A DNA stretch of 62,484 nucleotides from Ignavibacteria bacterium (GTDB lineage: Bacteria > Bacteroidota > Ignavibacteria > SZUA-365), in the NCBI GenBank assembly GCA_016720835.1, contig JADKJW010000022.1, positions 1 to 62,484 of the forward strand, written 5' to 3'. The notes below the pieces were generated by a model that worked only from the letters and a program-made list of their open reading frames with translations, was not told the DNA's origin and searched no databases. Shown in pieces: positions 1-9,984 of this stretch. The position numbers and the translations under genes are program-made. Within the stretch, counting starts at the first letter, position 1; each line of letters opens with the position of its first letter.

Positions 1-65
1 ATCAGCAAGCCCAGGCCGACCAGGCCCACGCCAATTCCAAGAATCCATTTGCCGCTATTACTCAT
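1..65 (-). CDS. 5' fragment of an unidentified membrane-anchored protein
   Basis: The complement of bases 63-65 is an ATG, and the reading frame stays open to the window edge, giving 21 codons: MSNSGKWILGIGVGLVGLGL and on. After a short polar N-terminus it enters a glycine- and leucine-rich hydrophobic stretch that looks like the first transmembrane helix or a signal anchor. An AGAGG sequence lies about 7 bases upstream of the ATG and supports the start. The gene is divergent from the metallopeptidase at 286. The rest lies outside the window, so no function can be given. Confidence 0.5.
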   Translation of the reverse strand, partial: MSNSGKWILGIGVGLVGLGLL

Positions 66-285
66 CCAAACCTCTGGGAGTGATAACTCATTGCGGATTC
101 TAAAGTTACGAAAATCGCTTCCGATTGTCAATCAATCAGCGCCGTTGTATCGAGAAAATCAGTACATTTTTTTCGAAGATCGGCCCAAAAAATGCAAAAT
201 TTGCGCCGCTTTTTACATTGCTTTTTTCACTTTTCGAATCGAAGTCCTTATGTTGATGTACCATTGCTCAAACACGGGTGCCCGT

Positions 286-3200
286 ATGAAATTCACTACG
301 CTGTTTCTTCTCTTACTCCTCCTCGCAGCAGCCTCCTCCTCCGCACAGGAAGTCTCGGGAAGCATCCGCCTTCCGAACGAGGGCTACACCGCTTCCTATG
401 AGAGATTGATACGTACCGCGCAGGCCGACAATGCGTCCTCCGCGCGCTGGCAGGCCTTTCTCGAAACGCACGGGTCATGGCAAGCCCTGTGGAACGAGTA
501 CACACACACTCCGTACAGGGTCTGGGGCGAAGGCACCCAGATCCCGGGTTACCGGCGCATCGACTCCGCGAACGCGGATGCGGCGGCACGGGGCTTCATC
601 GCGACCATGGGCGATCTCCTGCGTTGCGACGGAGTGGAACTGGCACTGACCGACGTCAATGAATACGAAGGGAAATGGACGGTCACCTACGAGCAGCGCT
701 TCAAGGGCGTCCCTGTGCTCACTTCGGAAGTCACCGTCAGCATGACCACCGGCGGACGCGTCTTCCTCTTCGGGGCCGACGTGTTCCCGCAGCTCGAAGT
801 CCCGGTCGCCCCCGTCATCAGCCCTGACGACGCGAAAGCGTTCGCCGCCACGGGACTGGTGCTCCCGGTCGGAGCGGCAGCAGCCACGGTGGACGGGCAG
901 TTGTCCATCCTTCCGTACAAATCCCTCGCCGGCGTCACCCATCATCTCGTGTACGACGTGACGCTGCCGCAGGACGAATTCCACATCTGGAACACGCTGG
1001 TGGACGCGCGCACGGGCGCCGTGCTCCGCCGCGCGAACCAGATCCTGGACGGCATCTACGGGACCGTCAATTCGAGCGTGAAGAACGTGTCCTACGCCGT
1101 GCCCGCCACGAACGTCGCCGCGTCCACCATGTACGTGAAGGTCAACGGGGCGAACGTCACCACCGATGCAAGCGGCGCGTACACCAGCACCAACAGCGGG
1201 ACGGTGACGGTGAAATTCGAGGGTCCGTACTGCAAGATCGCCCGCAAGGATGGCGCGGATGCGGTCATCACCCAGACCATCGCCAACAATCAGACGTACA
1301 ATATCACCTGGTCCAATTCGAACAGCGTCCCCGCCGAGCGCGATGCGTTCTGGGCGGTGAACCGCTCGCGCGACTACATCATTGGTCTCGACAACGGGGT
1401 GACCGCCCTCAATTATCAGGTGTTGACCAACGTGAACATGTCGAGTACCTGCAACGCGAACTTCGACGGCACGAATCTGAACTTCTATCGCGGCGGCACA
1501 TCCTCGCAGGGCGTCTGCCCGAATGCGGCGGAGATGGTGGACGTGGTGATGCACGAATACGGCCATCTCACCAACGCCAAGTGTTACGTGCAGTTCGGGA
1601 AATCCAACGGCATGACCAACGGCGCGCTGAATGAGGGCACCGCAGACGGCTTTGCCGCGTTGCTTCTCGACAGACCGGAGATGGGCGTGGGCTTCTTCGG
1701 GACCGGCACCGTGCTCCGCAATCTGAACAATACCCGCCGCTATCCGGACGACATCATCAACGAAGTGCATTACGACGGCGAGATCATGGGAGGCATCCTC
1801 TGGGATCTTCGCCAGAACATCGGACTCTCCCTCGCGCAGCATCATTCGCATTACACGCGTCGCGGCAAGCCCGACGACGCCAACACCGGCAAGGCCTACA
1901 CCAAGTACTTCCTCGAAGTGCTGAAGGTGGACGACAACGACGGCAACCTCACGAACGGCACGCCAAACGCCACGGGCATCGTCGCCGCTTTCGCGAAGCA
2001 CGGAATTCCGGCCGGCATGCTGACGCTCACGCATACGAAGGTTTCTTCGGCCGCCCCGAATACGACGATTCCAGTCACCATAACCGTCGCGTCGCCGATG
2101 ACGGAGATCTCCGTCCCGCAGGTCCGCGTCTACTATCGCCCGACAGGCGGACAATGGTCCTCCTCGGCGATGACCAAGACCAGCGGGCAGAACAACGGGA
2201 CTTCGCAATGGTCCGGGAACATCCCCGGGCAGGCAGCTGGGACGCTGTTGCAGTATTACATCGAGGCGACCGAGACCTGGGGCAGCACCGCCTTCTCGCC
2301 CGTCGCCGGCGACGCGCAACCGTACCTCGTGCTCGTGGGATTCACCAGCTACACGAAGTTCGATTTCGAAAGCGCCATGGGATGGCAGGGTCACATCGGC
2401 AGCGATGATGCCATGACCGGCAGATTCATCCTGGCCGATCCGGTGGGAACGCTCGTCAGCAGCATGTACGTGCAGCCTGAGGACGATCACAGTCCGACGG
2501 GTACGAAGTGCTGGGTGACCGGCAATGGCGCGGCAAGCGGCGGCGCAGGCGATAACGATGTGGACGACGGCGTCACCAGCGTCTGGTCGCCCGCGCTCGG
2601 CATTGCGAGTCTTAACATTCCCGTCATCCGGTACTGGAGCTGGTTCTCCAACGATCTGGGCGCGGCGCCGGGCGGCGATCCGTGGGTGGTGCAGATCTCC
2701 AGCGACAACGGCTCCACCTGGGTGAATGTCGAGAACACGACCTCGTCGTTCAATTACTGGAATGAAAACGTCATTGTCGTTTCCGACTACGTGACGCCGA
2801 CGAATACCGTAAAGCTGAAATTCACCGCCAGAGACGACGATCCGCAATCACTCGTCGAGGCAGCGCTCGACGATGTGGAAATCCTGTACGTGCAGAACAT
2901 CCCTGTCGAATTCGCCAGCATGTCGGCCGCGCGCAAGGGCGATGCGGTGACGGTGGAATGGCGCACGGCGATGGAGACGAACAACCAGGGCTTCGAAGTG
3001 CAGTACCGGCTTGCCGCCGATGCGGACTGGCGCGTCGCGGGCTTTGTCGCCGCGAAGGGAGGCACGCTCGCCGAACGCCGCTATGCCTTCAGCTTCGACG
3101 AAAGCACCGGGGGCGAGGTCACCGTGCGCCTCCGTCAGCTCGATACCGACGGCACGCAGAGCTACTCGCCGGAAGTGCTGGTGTCGGGCCGCGCATTGCA

Positions 3201-3459
3201 GTTCGCGCTCGGACGCAACTATCCGAATCCGGCCAACGGCAGCACCGTCGTGCCGTTCGAGCTCGCGAGCGGCAGCGGCGTCACCGTCGTGCTCCGCAAC
3301 ATGCTGGGCGCCGAAGTGCTGCGCATGGACGCCGGCGCGCTGCCAGCTGGCGCGCATGCGGTGCGGCTCGAGACCGGCCGGGTGCCGAGCGGCATGTACA
3401 CCTGCCACCTCGAGGCCGGCGGAGCGGTGCTGACGCAGAGGATACTGATACAGCGCTGA
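286..3459 (+). CDS. Secreted zinc metallopeptidase (M36/fungalysin-like) with T9SS sorting domain
   Basis: A 1057-residue protein. The ATG at 286 was chosen because it starts directly at a signal peptide (KFTTLFLLLLLLAAASSSAQ); the frame is open further upstream but that stretch does not look coding. Residues about 100-260 resemble an FTP/PepSY-type inhibitory propeptide. The catalytic domain carries HEYGH at residues 423-427 (bases 1552-1566) and a downstream NEGTAD with Glu450 as the likely third zinc ligand, spaced as in gluzincins of the M36 type. Beta-sandwich-like regions follow, and the last ~85 residues, beginning near NYPNPANGS, form a typical T9SS type A C-terminal domain. It is expected to be exported, cross the outer membrane by the Por system and degrade external protein. 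The M36 assignment is by motif and layout only; a related M4/M36-like family is possible. Confidence 0.85.
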   Translation: MKFTTLFLLLLLLAAASSSAQEVSGSIRLPNEGYTASYERLIRTAQADNASSARWQAFLETHGSWQALWNEYTHTPYRVWGEGTQIPGYRRIDSANADAAARGFIATMGDLLRCDGVELALTDVNEYEGKWTVTYEQRFKGVPVLTSEVTVSMTTGGRVFLFGADVFPQLEVPVAPVISPDDAKAFAATGLVLPVGAAAATVDGQLSILPYKSLAGVTHHLVYDVTLPQDEFHIWNTLVDARTGAVLRRANQILDGIYGTVNSSVKNVSYAVPATNVAASTMYVKVNGANVTTDASGAYTSTNSGTVTVKFEGPYCKIARKDGADAVITQTIANNQTYNITWSNSNSVPAERDAFWAVNRSRDYIIGLDNGVTALNYQVLTNVNMSSTCNANFDGTNLNFYRGGTSSQGVCPNAAEMVDVVMHEYGHLTNAKCYVQFGKSNGMTNGALNEGTADGFAALLLDRPEMGVGFFGTGTVLRNLNNTRRYPDDIINEVHYDGEIMGGILWDLRQNIGLSLAQHHSHYTRRGKPDDANTGKAYTKYFLEVLKVDDNDGNLTNGTPNATGIVAAFAKHGIPAGMLTLTHTKVSSAAPNTTIPVTITVASPMTEISVPQVRVYYRPTGGQWSSSAMTKTSGQNNGTSQWSGNIPGQAAGTLLQYYIEATETWGSTAFSPVAGDAQPYLVLVGFTSYTKFDFESAMGWQGHIGSDDAMTGRFILADPVGTLVSSMYVQPEDDHSPTGTKCWVTGNGAASGGAGDNDVDDGVTSVWSPALGIASLNIPVIRYWSWFSNDLGAAPGGDPWVVQISSDNGSTWVNVENTTSSFNYWNENVIVVSDYVTPTNTVKLKFTARDDDPQSLVEAALDDVEILYVQNIPVEFASMSAARKGDAVTVEWRTAMETNNQGFEVQYRLAADADWRVAGFVAAKGGTLAERRYAFSFDESTGGEVTVRLRQLDTDGTQSYSPEVLVSGRALQFALGRNYPNPANGSTVVPFELASGSGVTVVLRNMLGAEVLRMDAGALPAGAHAVRLETGRVPSGMYTCHLEAGGAVLTQRILIQR

Positions 3460-3505
3460 GCAATCGTCTTGTTTGAGCGGGCCTGCTTTCGTAGTTTCTG
3501 AAACT

Positions 3506-4153
3506 ATGGAAACAGGCCTTCTCCTTCTCGTCGCCGCCGGGGCGTTTCTTCTCGGCTCCTTTCCCACCGCCTTCGTCCTTGTTCGCAAAACCTCCGGCAA
3601 GGATCTGCGGACCTCCGGCAGCGGCAACATCGGCGCGCTGAACGCCTTCGAGGTGTCGCGCTCCAAGGGCGTCGGCATCGCCGTGCTGCTCATCGATCTC
3701 GTGAAGGGGGCGCTGCCCGTGCTCGCGGTGCTCCTGTTCCTCGGCGATGCATTTGTCGCGGGAGCCATCGCGTACATCGCCGTGGTGCTCGGGCACAATT
3801 ACTCGCCATGGATCGGCTTCAAGGGCGGCCGCGGACTCGCCCCGGCTCTCGGCGCATCCATCGCCTTCAATCCGGCCTTCCTCATCATCTGGATCGCGCT
3901 GTGGCTGCTCACGCGCCTCTGGTCAAAGGATGTGCATGTCGGAAATATATTCGCCACGGCGGTCTCTCCGTTTGTGCTGTTCTTCGCGGCGCCGCTCGCG
4001 GGGAGGCTCTCGCAATTCACCGCACCGTCCGACATGGCCACGGTGGCGGTCGGCACGGCGCTGTTCGTGCTGATCTTTCTCAAGCATCTGGATCCGCTGC
4101 GCGCCTTGATCGCGCACCGACGCTCCGCTCCCACACCTCCTTCTGAACAATGA
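3506..4153 (+). CDS. plsY: Glycerol-3-phosphate acyltransferase PlsY
   Basis: A 215-residue integral membrane enzyme that transfers an acyl group from acyl-phosphate to glycerol-3-phosphate, the first step of phospholipid synthesis. The three family motifs are visible: GSFPTAF near the N-terminus, GSGNIGALN (usually GATN), and GHNYSPWIGFKGGRGLA in the middle, set between hydrophobic helices. An in-frame TTG at 3473 would add 11 residues, but the ATG at 3506 leads straight into the first membrane helix and is preferred. The stop codon overlaps the start of the HtrA-like gene in an ATGA, so the two are probably translationally coupled. Confidence 0.93.
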   Translation: METGLLLLVAAGAFLLGSFPTAFVLVRKTSGKDLRTSGSGNIGALNAFEVSRSKGVGIAVLLIDLVKGALPVLAVLLFLGDAFVAGAIAYIAVVLGHNYSPWIGFKGGRGLAPALGASIAFNPAFLIIWIALWLLTRLWSKDVHVGNIFATAVSPFVLFFAAPLAGRLSQFTAPSDMATVAVGTALFVLIFLKHLDPLRALIAHRRSAPTPPSEQ

Positions 4154-5241
4154 ACAAGGATTCCATGACTGCACGGACTTCCGCGCGCGCTCTCTGCGCG
4201 CTCGCTCTTTTGTTGATCACCGCTTCTCCCGCGGGCGCCCAGAACGGCATCGATATTTCGCGCCGCAACGCCATCACCCGCGCGGTGGAGATTTGCAGCC
4301 CGGCCGTGGTGGGCATCACCGTCACCGAAGTGCGCACCCGCGAGATGGATCCGTTCTGGCGCTTTTTCTACGGCGACCGCAGCTACACGGACAGATCGAC
4401 GAGCGTCGGCAGCGGTTTCATCATCTCCAGCGACGGGCTCGTGCTGACCAACGATCACGTCGCGGGGAACGCGACGGAAATCATCGTCACCTTGACCAAC
4501 GGCGAAAAAGTGCCGGCCAGGCTGCTCGGCACCGATCCCGTCACCGACGTCTGCCTTCTCCAGCTCAAGGACAAAAGCGGCCTCGCCTACCTGAAGCTTG
4601 GCAACTCCGACGACGTGATCGTCGGCGAATGGGCCATCGCGGCGGGCAATCCCTTCGGTCTTTTCACTTCCAGCGCCAAGCCCACCGTCACCGTGGGCGT
4701 GATCAGCGCCACGCACGTGTACCTCGAGCAGCGCGAAGGCCGCATCTACCGGAACATGCTGCAGACCGATGCGTCCATCAATTCGGGCAACAGCGGCGGA
4801 CCCCTGCTCAACAGCCTGGGCGAAGTGGTGGGCATCAACACCGTCATTTACAGCCCCAACCAGGGCAGCGTGGGTCTCGGCTTCGCCGTGCCCAGCAATC
4901 GCGTCAAGGAGATTGTGGAGATTCTCAAGCGCGACGGCAAGGTGGACCGCAGTTTCTCGCCGGGCTTCCGCGTGCAGGTGGTCAACAGCGCGATTGCGCG
5001 CGCCTACAAGCTCGAGAAAGTGGAGGGCGTGATCGTCAGCGACATCGACCGGCGCGGCATCGCAGCGAAGGCCGGCCTCGAAGTGGCCGACATCATCGTC
5101 CGCGCCAACGGCGATCCCGTGGTTTCCTTCGAGCATCTGCAGGGTCTCATCAGCTATTCGAAGGTGGGCGACGTGGTGCGCCTCGACGTGGTGCGCGACC
5201 GCAAGAATCTCACCATCGATCTCAAACTCGAAGGGAGATGA
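4150..5241 (+). CDS. HtrA/DegP-like S1C serine protease with one PDZ domain
   Basis: A 363-residue exported protease. A signal peptide (about residues 8-33, ending ASPAGAQ) is followed by a trypsin-like domain with the triad His103 (TNDHVAG), Asp133 (TDVCLLQL) and Ser215 (SGNSGGP), then one PDZ domain from about residue 265 to the end. This is the DegS/HhoA layout rather than the two-PDZ DegP layout. Its likely role is periplasmic protein quality control. The start overlaps the plsY stop by 4 bases, and purB begins 4 bases after its stop, so plsY, this gene and purB look like one transcript. Confidence 0.92.
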   Translation: MNKDSMTARTSARALCALALLLITASPAGAQNGIDISRRNAITRAVEICSPAVVGITVTEVRTREMDPFWRFFYGDRSYTDRSTSVGSGFIISSDGLVLTNDHVAGNATEIIVTLTNGEKVPARLLGTDPVTDVCLLQLKDKSGLAYLKLGNSDDVIVGEWAIAAGNPFGLFTSSAKPTVTVGVISATHVYLEQREGRIYRNMLQTDASINSGNSGGPLLNSLGEVVGINTVIYSPNQGSVGLGFAVPSNRVKEIVEILKRDGKVDRSFSPGFRVQVVNSAIARAYKLEKVEGVIVSDIDRRGIAAKAGLEVADIIVRANGDPVVSFEHLQGLISYSKVGDVVRLDVVRDRKNLTIDLKLEGR

Positions 5242-5245
5242 CGCC

Positions 5246-6538
5246 ATGATCGCGCGCTACACGCGTCCCGCCATGGGCGCCGTCTGGACCGACGAAGCGA
5301 AATTCCGCATCTGGCTCGACATCGAGATCGCCGCCTGCGAAGCGCAGGCCGAACTCGGCATCGTCCCGAAAGAGGCGCTGCCCGTGATCCGCGAGCGCGC
5401 CGCCTTCACCGTCGAGCGCATCAATGAACTCGAGGCCACGCTCAATCACGACGTGATCGCCTTTCTCACGAACGTTGCGGAGAACGTGGGCGAGAACTCC
5501 CGCTACATCCACCTCGGCCTCACCTCGTCCGACATCGGCGACACCGCACTGTCCGTGCAGGCGCGCAGGGCCGGACTGCTGCTGCGCGACGCGCTGGCGG
5601 GCCTCGTGCCCGTGCTGGAAGCCCGCGCACGCGAGCACCGGCACACGCCCATGATCGGCCGCACACATGGCATACACGCCGAGCCCATGACCTTCGGCCT
5701 GAAAATGCTGCTCTGGCGCGAAGAAGTGAAACGCGACCTCGCACGGCTCGACCGCGCCATCGAGACCATCTCCTTCGGCAAAATATCCGGCGCCGTCGGC
5801 ACCTACGCCAACATCGATCCCTCGGTGGAACGCTATGTGTGCGAGAAGATGGACCTCCGGCCCGCTCCCATCTCCACGCAGATCCTGCAGCGCGACCGGC
5901 ACGCCGAGTTCCTCGCCACGATCGCCATCATCGGCGGCACGCTCGAGAAAATCGCCACGGAAATCCGCCACCTGCAGAAGACCGAGGTGCTGGAGGCCGA
6001 GGAGTATTTCTCGCCCGGACAGAAGGGCAGTTCGGCCATGCCGCACAAGCGCAATCCCATCACCTGCGAGCGCGTCGCGGGCATGGCGCGCCTGCTGCGC
6101 GGCTACGCCATGGCGGGGCTCGAGAATCAGGCGCTGTGGCACGAGCGCGACATCACGCATTCGTCCGTCGAGCGCGTGGTGCTGCCCGACGCCACCATCG
6201 CGCTGGACTACATGATCGCGAAGATGACCGGCATCCTCGAGAAGCTCCTCGTCTATCCGGACAACATGCTCCGGAATCTCAACGGCACGCACGGACTGAT
6301 CTTTTCGCAGCAGGTGCTGCTGGCGCTGACGAAGAAGGGCATGCTGCGCGAAGACGCCTACCGCATCGTGCAGGACGCCGCCATGCGCGTCTGGCGCGAG
6401 AAGGTTGAACTCCGCGACCTGCTCGAGGCCGATCCGCAGGTTTCCGCGCTCCTGAACAGGGAAGAGATGGACGGCTGTTTCAACGTCCTGCGCGGCTTGA
6501 AACACGTGGACACGATCTTCGAGCGCCTCGGTCTGTAA
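5246..6538 (+). CDS. purB: Adenylosuccinate lyase
   Basis: A 430-residue cytoplasmic enzyme of the fumarase/aspartase superfamily. It cleaves SAICAR to AICAR and adenylosuccinate to AMP, releasing fumarate. The superfamily signature GSSAMPHKRNP is present at about residues 260-270 (near base 6024), and earlier conserved blocks such as LTSSDIGDTA and RTHGIHAEP are intact. Length is typical. The ATG follows the HtrA-like stop after 4 bases. PurH and PurN, which act elsewhere in the same pathway, are encoded 27 kb away on the other strand. Confidence 0.96.
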   Translation: MIARYTRPAMGAVWTDEAKFRIWLDIEIAACEAQAELGIVPKEALPVIRERAAFTVERINELEATLNHDVIAFLTNVAENVGENSRYIHLGLTSSDIGDTALSVQARRAGLLLRDALAGLVPVLEARAREHRHTPMIGRTHGIHAEPMTFGLKMLLWREEVKRDLARLDRAIETISFGKISGAVGTYANIDPSVERYVCEKMDLRPAPISTQILQRDRHAEFLATIAIIGGTLEKIATEIRHLQKTEVLEAEEYFSPGQKGSSAMPHKRNPITCERVAGMARLLRGYAMAGLENQALWHERDITHSSVERVVLPDATIALDYMIAKMTGILEKLLVYPDNMLRNLNGTHGLIFSQQVLLALTKKGMLREDAYRIVQDAAMRVWREKVELRDLLEADPQVSALLNREEMDGCFNVLRGLKHVDTIFERLGL

Positions 6539-6623
6539 CTTCGCGCCCCTTCGCAAGGTCTTATTTTCTTTACGCCCGGCCGCCCCGGGATGGCTTGTCC
6601 ATTATCCCGCCGCAAGGAGCATC

Positions 6624-9600
6624 ATGAAGCGTATTGCGACCGTCCCGGTTTCACTTCTCATTCTCCTTCACCTTCTCCCTTCACACTTCGCGCCAGCGCA
6701 ACAGCCCATCACTCTCGATCCGATGGCCGGCCAGATGAACTGCGTCGCGCGCGTCCCAGCGCTGGGAAGGGCGTCCTTCATTCTCGGACTCCCCGAAACC
6801 ATCGCGTCATCGGAGGGGATGATCCTGAACTTTCCCGAGGTGACCATACAGTGGGAAGGACCGAACCGCGACGGCGTGGTGCAGCATACCTGGCGCACGG
6901 AAGGAAAGATCGAGTACACCGTCCGCGTCATTCCGCATGTGGATTACGTGGACGCGGAGATGCGCATCAGCAACCTCACGGCGGCGAAGTGGACAAAGGT
7001 GTTTTCCTTCAACTGCCTGAATCCCGGTTCGGCGGATCAGTTCAAGGACTGGGACCTGAAGCGCACCTACATGTCGAAGAACGGCCGCCCCTTCCGCATG
7101 GACAGCACCGTACGCGTGAACAACGGCTCGATGAAGACCGTGCAGTGGTACCTGCACCGCGACTATGCGAATCCCTCGCCCTTCGTGACGGGATTTCAGG
7201 CGACGAGTCCCGACAGGACCGACGATTCCTACATCGTTACGCTCGCCGACGACGGCAGTTCGTACATGGCTGCGACCAGTCCGTCGAGCAACGTGCTCTT
7301 CGACAATCTCGACCGCTGCTGCCTCCACTCCACGACGAACTTCGGCGATATCCCAGCCGGAGGCGAGAGGACCGTCACTTCCAGATTCTACATGGCGAAG
7401 GGGACGCTGAACGATTTCCTTGCGCGTTTCAACGCGGAAATCAAGAAGCCGCCGCAGCCCGATACCCGCGTACTGCTGTGCTATGGCAATCCCTGGGAAC
7501 TCGCCGATACCGCGAAGTGGAGCGGCGTGTACGGACAGCTCGACCTTTTCAAATTCTACATCGACGGCATCGATCCCGCGCGGATCGGGACACAGAAGGT
7601 CAAGGATTTTCTTGCGGTGTTGCTGAAGAAGAACATCAGGATCGCCGTGGAAATGGGCGGGCTGGTGGACTGGCGGGCGGATAAAAAGGACCAGTCGGCC
7701 GAGTTCTCCTTCCTCGATGAGTTCGCGAAGCTCAAGCCCTTCATCGCGGCGATCAAGGAGATCGATCCATCTCGGAATATCGACATGCTCGATTTCGACG
7801 GACCGATACGGCGCATGCTGTATCCGAACAACGCGAAGGCGGACCACCACACGCTTTCCACTGCGGTCGCGGAGCTGTTCGAAGTCCTGCAGATGTACCG
7901 CGATTCCATCCCCGGAGTGGAGGTGAATCTCCTCACGAATTTCCCGAACTGGGCCTGGGGCACGACGCCTTCGTACTTTGCCATCGATGGGAACCGGGAC
8001 GGCTACGGGCGCTACGAGGATGTGCTCGATTCCGTGCAGGCGCGTTCGCTCGCGACGGGCAGGCACTTCGACGGACTGACCGTCGACAACCCCTACGACT
8101 ACGCCACCGGCGTGGCGCAGACAAATCAGCCCGCCGCCATCGCAGGTGTGGACTGGATGCAGCGTCTCGAGGAACTCGATGCGAAGGCGAGGGGCATGGG
8201 TCTGAAAGTGAACATGATCTTCAACAGCAATGGCGGTCGCACAGCCAAGGGGTATTCCGATCAGACCCTGGCCTTCATCGATCTCTACCATTCGCGCGTC
8301 GCGAAGCCCGACGGATACTGGATACAGTCCTGGTACCAGTTGCCCGGCGCCTGGCTTCCCGAGGGCACGCCGTACACCATGACCAACATCACGCTCGAGG
8401 CGATGAAGAAGCTCGCCCCGCCGGTGAAGACCGCGGCGTTGATGGAGCCGCCGGACGGCCGCGTGTATCACGGCGCCTGCATGATGACGTACGAGACGAC
8501 GTCCGATCCGCTGGCGGGTTACCTCGGCATGCTCCCCGACTCCACGCAGCCCGCGGCGCGCGGTCTCTTCTTCTCGATACCGGGCACGCGTGGTCCCGCA
8601 AACTCCCTGCGCGAACTGGCGAATTACTACAAGCGCGCCGACAGCGTGGGCTTCATTCCGGAGCTGAGCCTCTTTCTCGTGAGCGACGTTGCTACCGACA
8701 GCGCCATTGCGATGACGACGCAGTACGACTGGGTCATCGACAGCATCGCCGCGATGAGCAAGACGTATGGAAAGCGCATGTTCCTCCGCATCGGCGGGGA
8801 ATTCAACGGCGCGGGTCCGGGCTGGAACGGCGGCGGCTACCATCCGTACATCTTCGTGACCATGTTCCAGAAGATCGTCGATCGCTTCGCCGCGAAGGGC
8901 ATGCGCGATTCCATCGCCACCATCTGGTGCTACGAACCCGACGCGCCCAACGATTTCGATTCGACCGACGGCAGGGGAGCGCGCTGGTATCCCGGCGACA
9001 GCTACGTGGACTGGTTCGGAATCGACGTGTTCAACGTCGAACATTTCGATCAGGCACTGCCCGATTACGTCCGTGGCGCGATCACGCGCAAGGGCAAGTC
9101 CGAGCGCTTCCTTGCCATGGCGCGCGCCAAGGGCAAACCCGTGTACATGAGCGAGACCTCCGCCCACGGCGTGAACATCAGCGCGGATCCTGCCGACGGC
9201 ATCGCCGACTGGGACAACTGGTTCGCGAAGTTCTTCGCCTTCATCGCGGCGCACACCGAGATCAAGGGCTTCAGCTACATCGACGCCAACTGGCCCGTGG
9301 GCGCCTATCCCGGCTGGGGCGACGCGCGCATACGCAACAGCGCCTACGTGATGCAGAAGTACCTGGAGGAAATGCGGAATCCGAAATACATCCATCTGCC
9401 GGTGAAGAGGACCACGGGAGTGGAAACGGACCTTCCGTACAGTGTTGCCTCCGGCATCACCCTCTTCCAGAACTACCCGAATCCCGCGAGCGGTACGAGC
9501 ACCTTCACCTTCGAGCTTCCGGCGGACGATCATGTCCTCCTCGGGCTGTACGACACCTTCGGCCGCCGTGTTTCGACCGTGCATCAGGGCGCAGTCTCAG

Positions 9601-9713
9601 CCGGTCGGCACTCCTTCGATGCCGACCTCTCACGCCTCGTCCCAGGCGTGTACTCCTGCACTCTCAGCGCACGCGGCACGACGGTGACGAGGATGTTTGT
9701 CGTGGCGAGGTGA
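6624..9713 (+). CDS. Large secreted protein with a GH26-like glycosidase domain and T9SS sorting domain
   Basis: A 1029-residue protein, preceded by AAGGAG 4 bases before the ATG. It starts with a signal peptide (to about residue 26). Residues ~30-270 are probably beta-rich. Residues ~270-600 look like an alpha/beta barrel that I cannot assign to a family. Residues ~640-930 resemble a GH26-type (beta-mannanase/endoglycanase) barrel: GGEFNG with Glu726 as candidate acid/base, and YMSETSAHG with Glu844 as candidate nucleophile, plus a conserved-looking GWNGGGYHPY. The C-terminal ~85 residues (FQNYPNPASG) are a T9SS domain. It probably acts on external polysaccharide. The GH26 assignment comes from motif context and is moderate; the N-terminal half is unassigned. 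Confidence 0.75.
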   Translation: MKRIATVPVSLLILLHLLPSHFAPAQQPITLDPMAGQMNCVARVPALGRASFILGLPETIASSEGMILNFPEVTIQWEGPNRDGVVQHTWRTEGKIEYTVRVIPHVDYVDAEMRISNLTAAKWTKVFSFNCLNPGSADQFKDWDLKRTYMSKNGRPFRMDSTVRVNNGSMKTVQWYLHRDYANPSPFVTGFQATSPDRTDDSYIVTLADDGSSYMAATSPSSNVLFDNLDRCCLHSTTNFGDIPAGGERTVTSRFYMAKGTLNDFLARFNAEIKKPPQPDTRVLLCYGNPWELADTAKWSGVYGQLDLFKFYIDGIDPARIGTQKVKDFLAVLLKKNIRIAVEMGGLVDWRADKKDQSAEFSFLDEFAKLKPFIAAIKEIDPSRNIDMLDFDGPIRRMLYPNNAKADHHTLSTAVAELFEVLQMYRDSIPGVEVNLLTNFPNWAWGTTPSYFAIDGNRDGYGRYEDVLDSVQARSLATGRHFDGLTVDNPYDYATGVAQTNQPAAIAGVDWMQRLEELDAKARGMGLKVNMIFNSNGGRTAKGYSDQTLAFIDLYHSRVAKPDGYWIQSWYQLPGAWLPEGTPYTMTNITLEAMKKLAPPVKTAALMEPPDGRVYHGACMMTYETTSDPLAGYLGMLPDSTQPAARGLFFSIPGTRGPANSLRELANYYKRADSVGFIPELSLFLVSDVATDSAIAMTTQYDWVIDSIAAMSKTYGKRMFLRIGGEFNGAGPGWNGGGYHPYIFVTMFQKIVDRFAAKGMRDSIATIWCYEPDAPNDFDSTDGRGARWYPGDSYVDWFGIDVFNVEHFDQALPDYVRGAITRKGKSERFLAMARAKGKPVYMSETSAHGVNISADPADGIADWDNWFAKFFAFIAAHTEIKGFSYIDANWPVGAYPGWGDARIRNSAYVMQKYLEEMRNPKYIHLPVKRTTGVETDLPYSVASGITLFQNYPNPASGTSTFTFELPADDHVLLGLYDTFGRRVSTVHQGAVSAGRHSFDADLSRLVPGVYSCTLSARGTTVTRMFVVAR

Positions 9714-9746
9714 AATAATCGGTCATGGTCCTTGCTCATGGACCTT

Positions 9747-9770
9747 GTTCCCACGCTCCCGCGTGGGAAC
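9747..9770. repeat. Perfect hairpin GTTCCCACGC-TCCC-GCGTGGGAAC
   Basis: A perfect 10-bp inverted repeat with a 4-base loop lies 34 bases after the stop of the GH26-like gene, and part of the arm (CGCGTGGGAACAGATT) is repeated at 9786-9801. There is no T-tract, so it may be a dispersed palindromic repeat rather than a standard terminator, though it could still end transcription. Confidence 0.6.
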
Positions 9771-9960
9771 AGATTGGTCCACGCCGCGTGGGAACAGATT
9801 CCCGGAACCTCCGCTATTGGACAAGTGGAGTTGATGAACGCCCAGATATCAGAGGCCACGTCATCCTGAATGAAGCCGCCAAAGCGAAGCGGAGGCGGGC
9901 GAAATGAAGGATCTGGCCGTCCAGATGACGAATGACGTTCGGAGTAGTTCCGTATTCGCG

Positions 9961-9976
9961 CCTAACAAGCGTTAGG
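9961..9976. repeat. CCTAAC-AAGC-GTTAGG palindrome, copy 1
   Basis: A 6-bp perfect stem with an AAGC loop. The identical 16 bases occur at 14946-14961 in island 2, and in both places they follow a diverged stretch containing TTCGGAGTA about 25 bases upstream. This shows that the two islands share a composite repeat. Confidence 0.75.
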
Positions 9977-9984
9977 AATCTCTG

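Noticed and set aside
475..2847. 790-codon open frame on the minus strand opposite the metallopeptidase
   Set aside because: It is an antisense shadow produced by high-GC codon bias; the plus strand has a signal peptide, HEYGH motif and sorting domain, and the antisense translation resembles no protein.
6807..9584. 925-codon open frame on the minus strand
   Set aside because: Antisense shadow of the GH26-like gene; composition is rich in His, Arg, Val and Gly with no recognisable domain.
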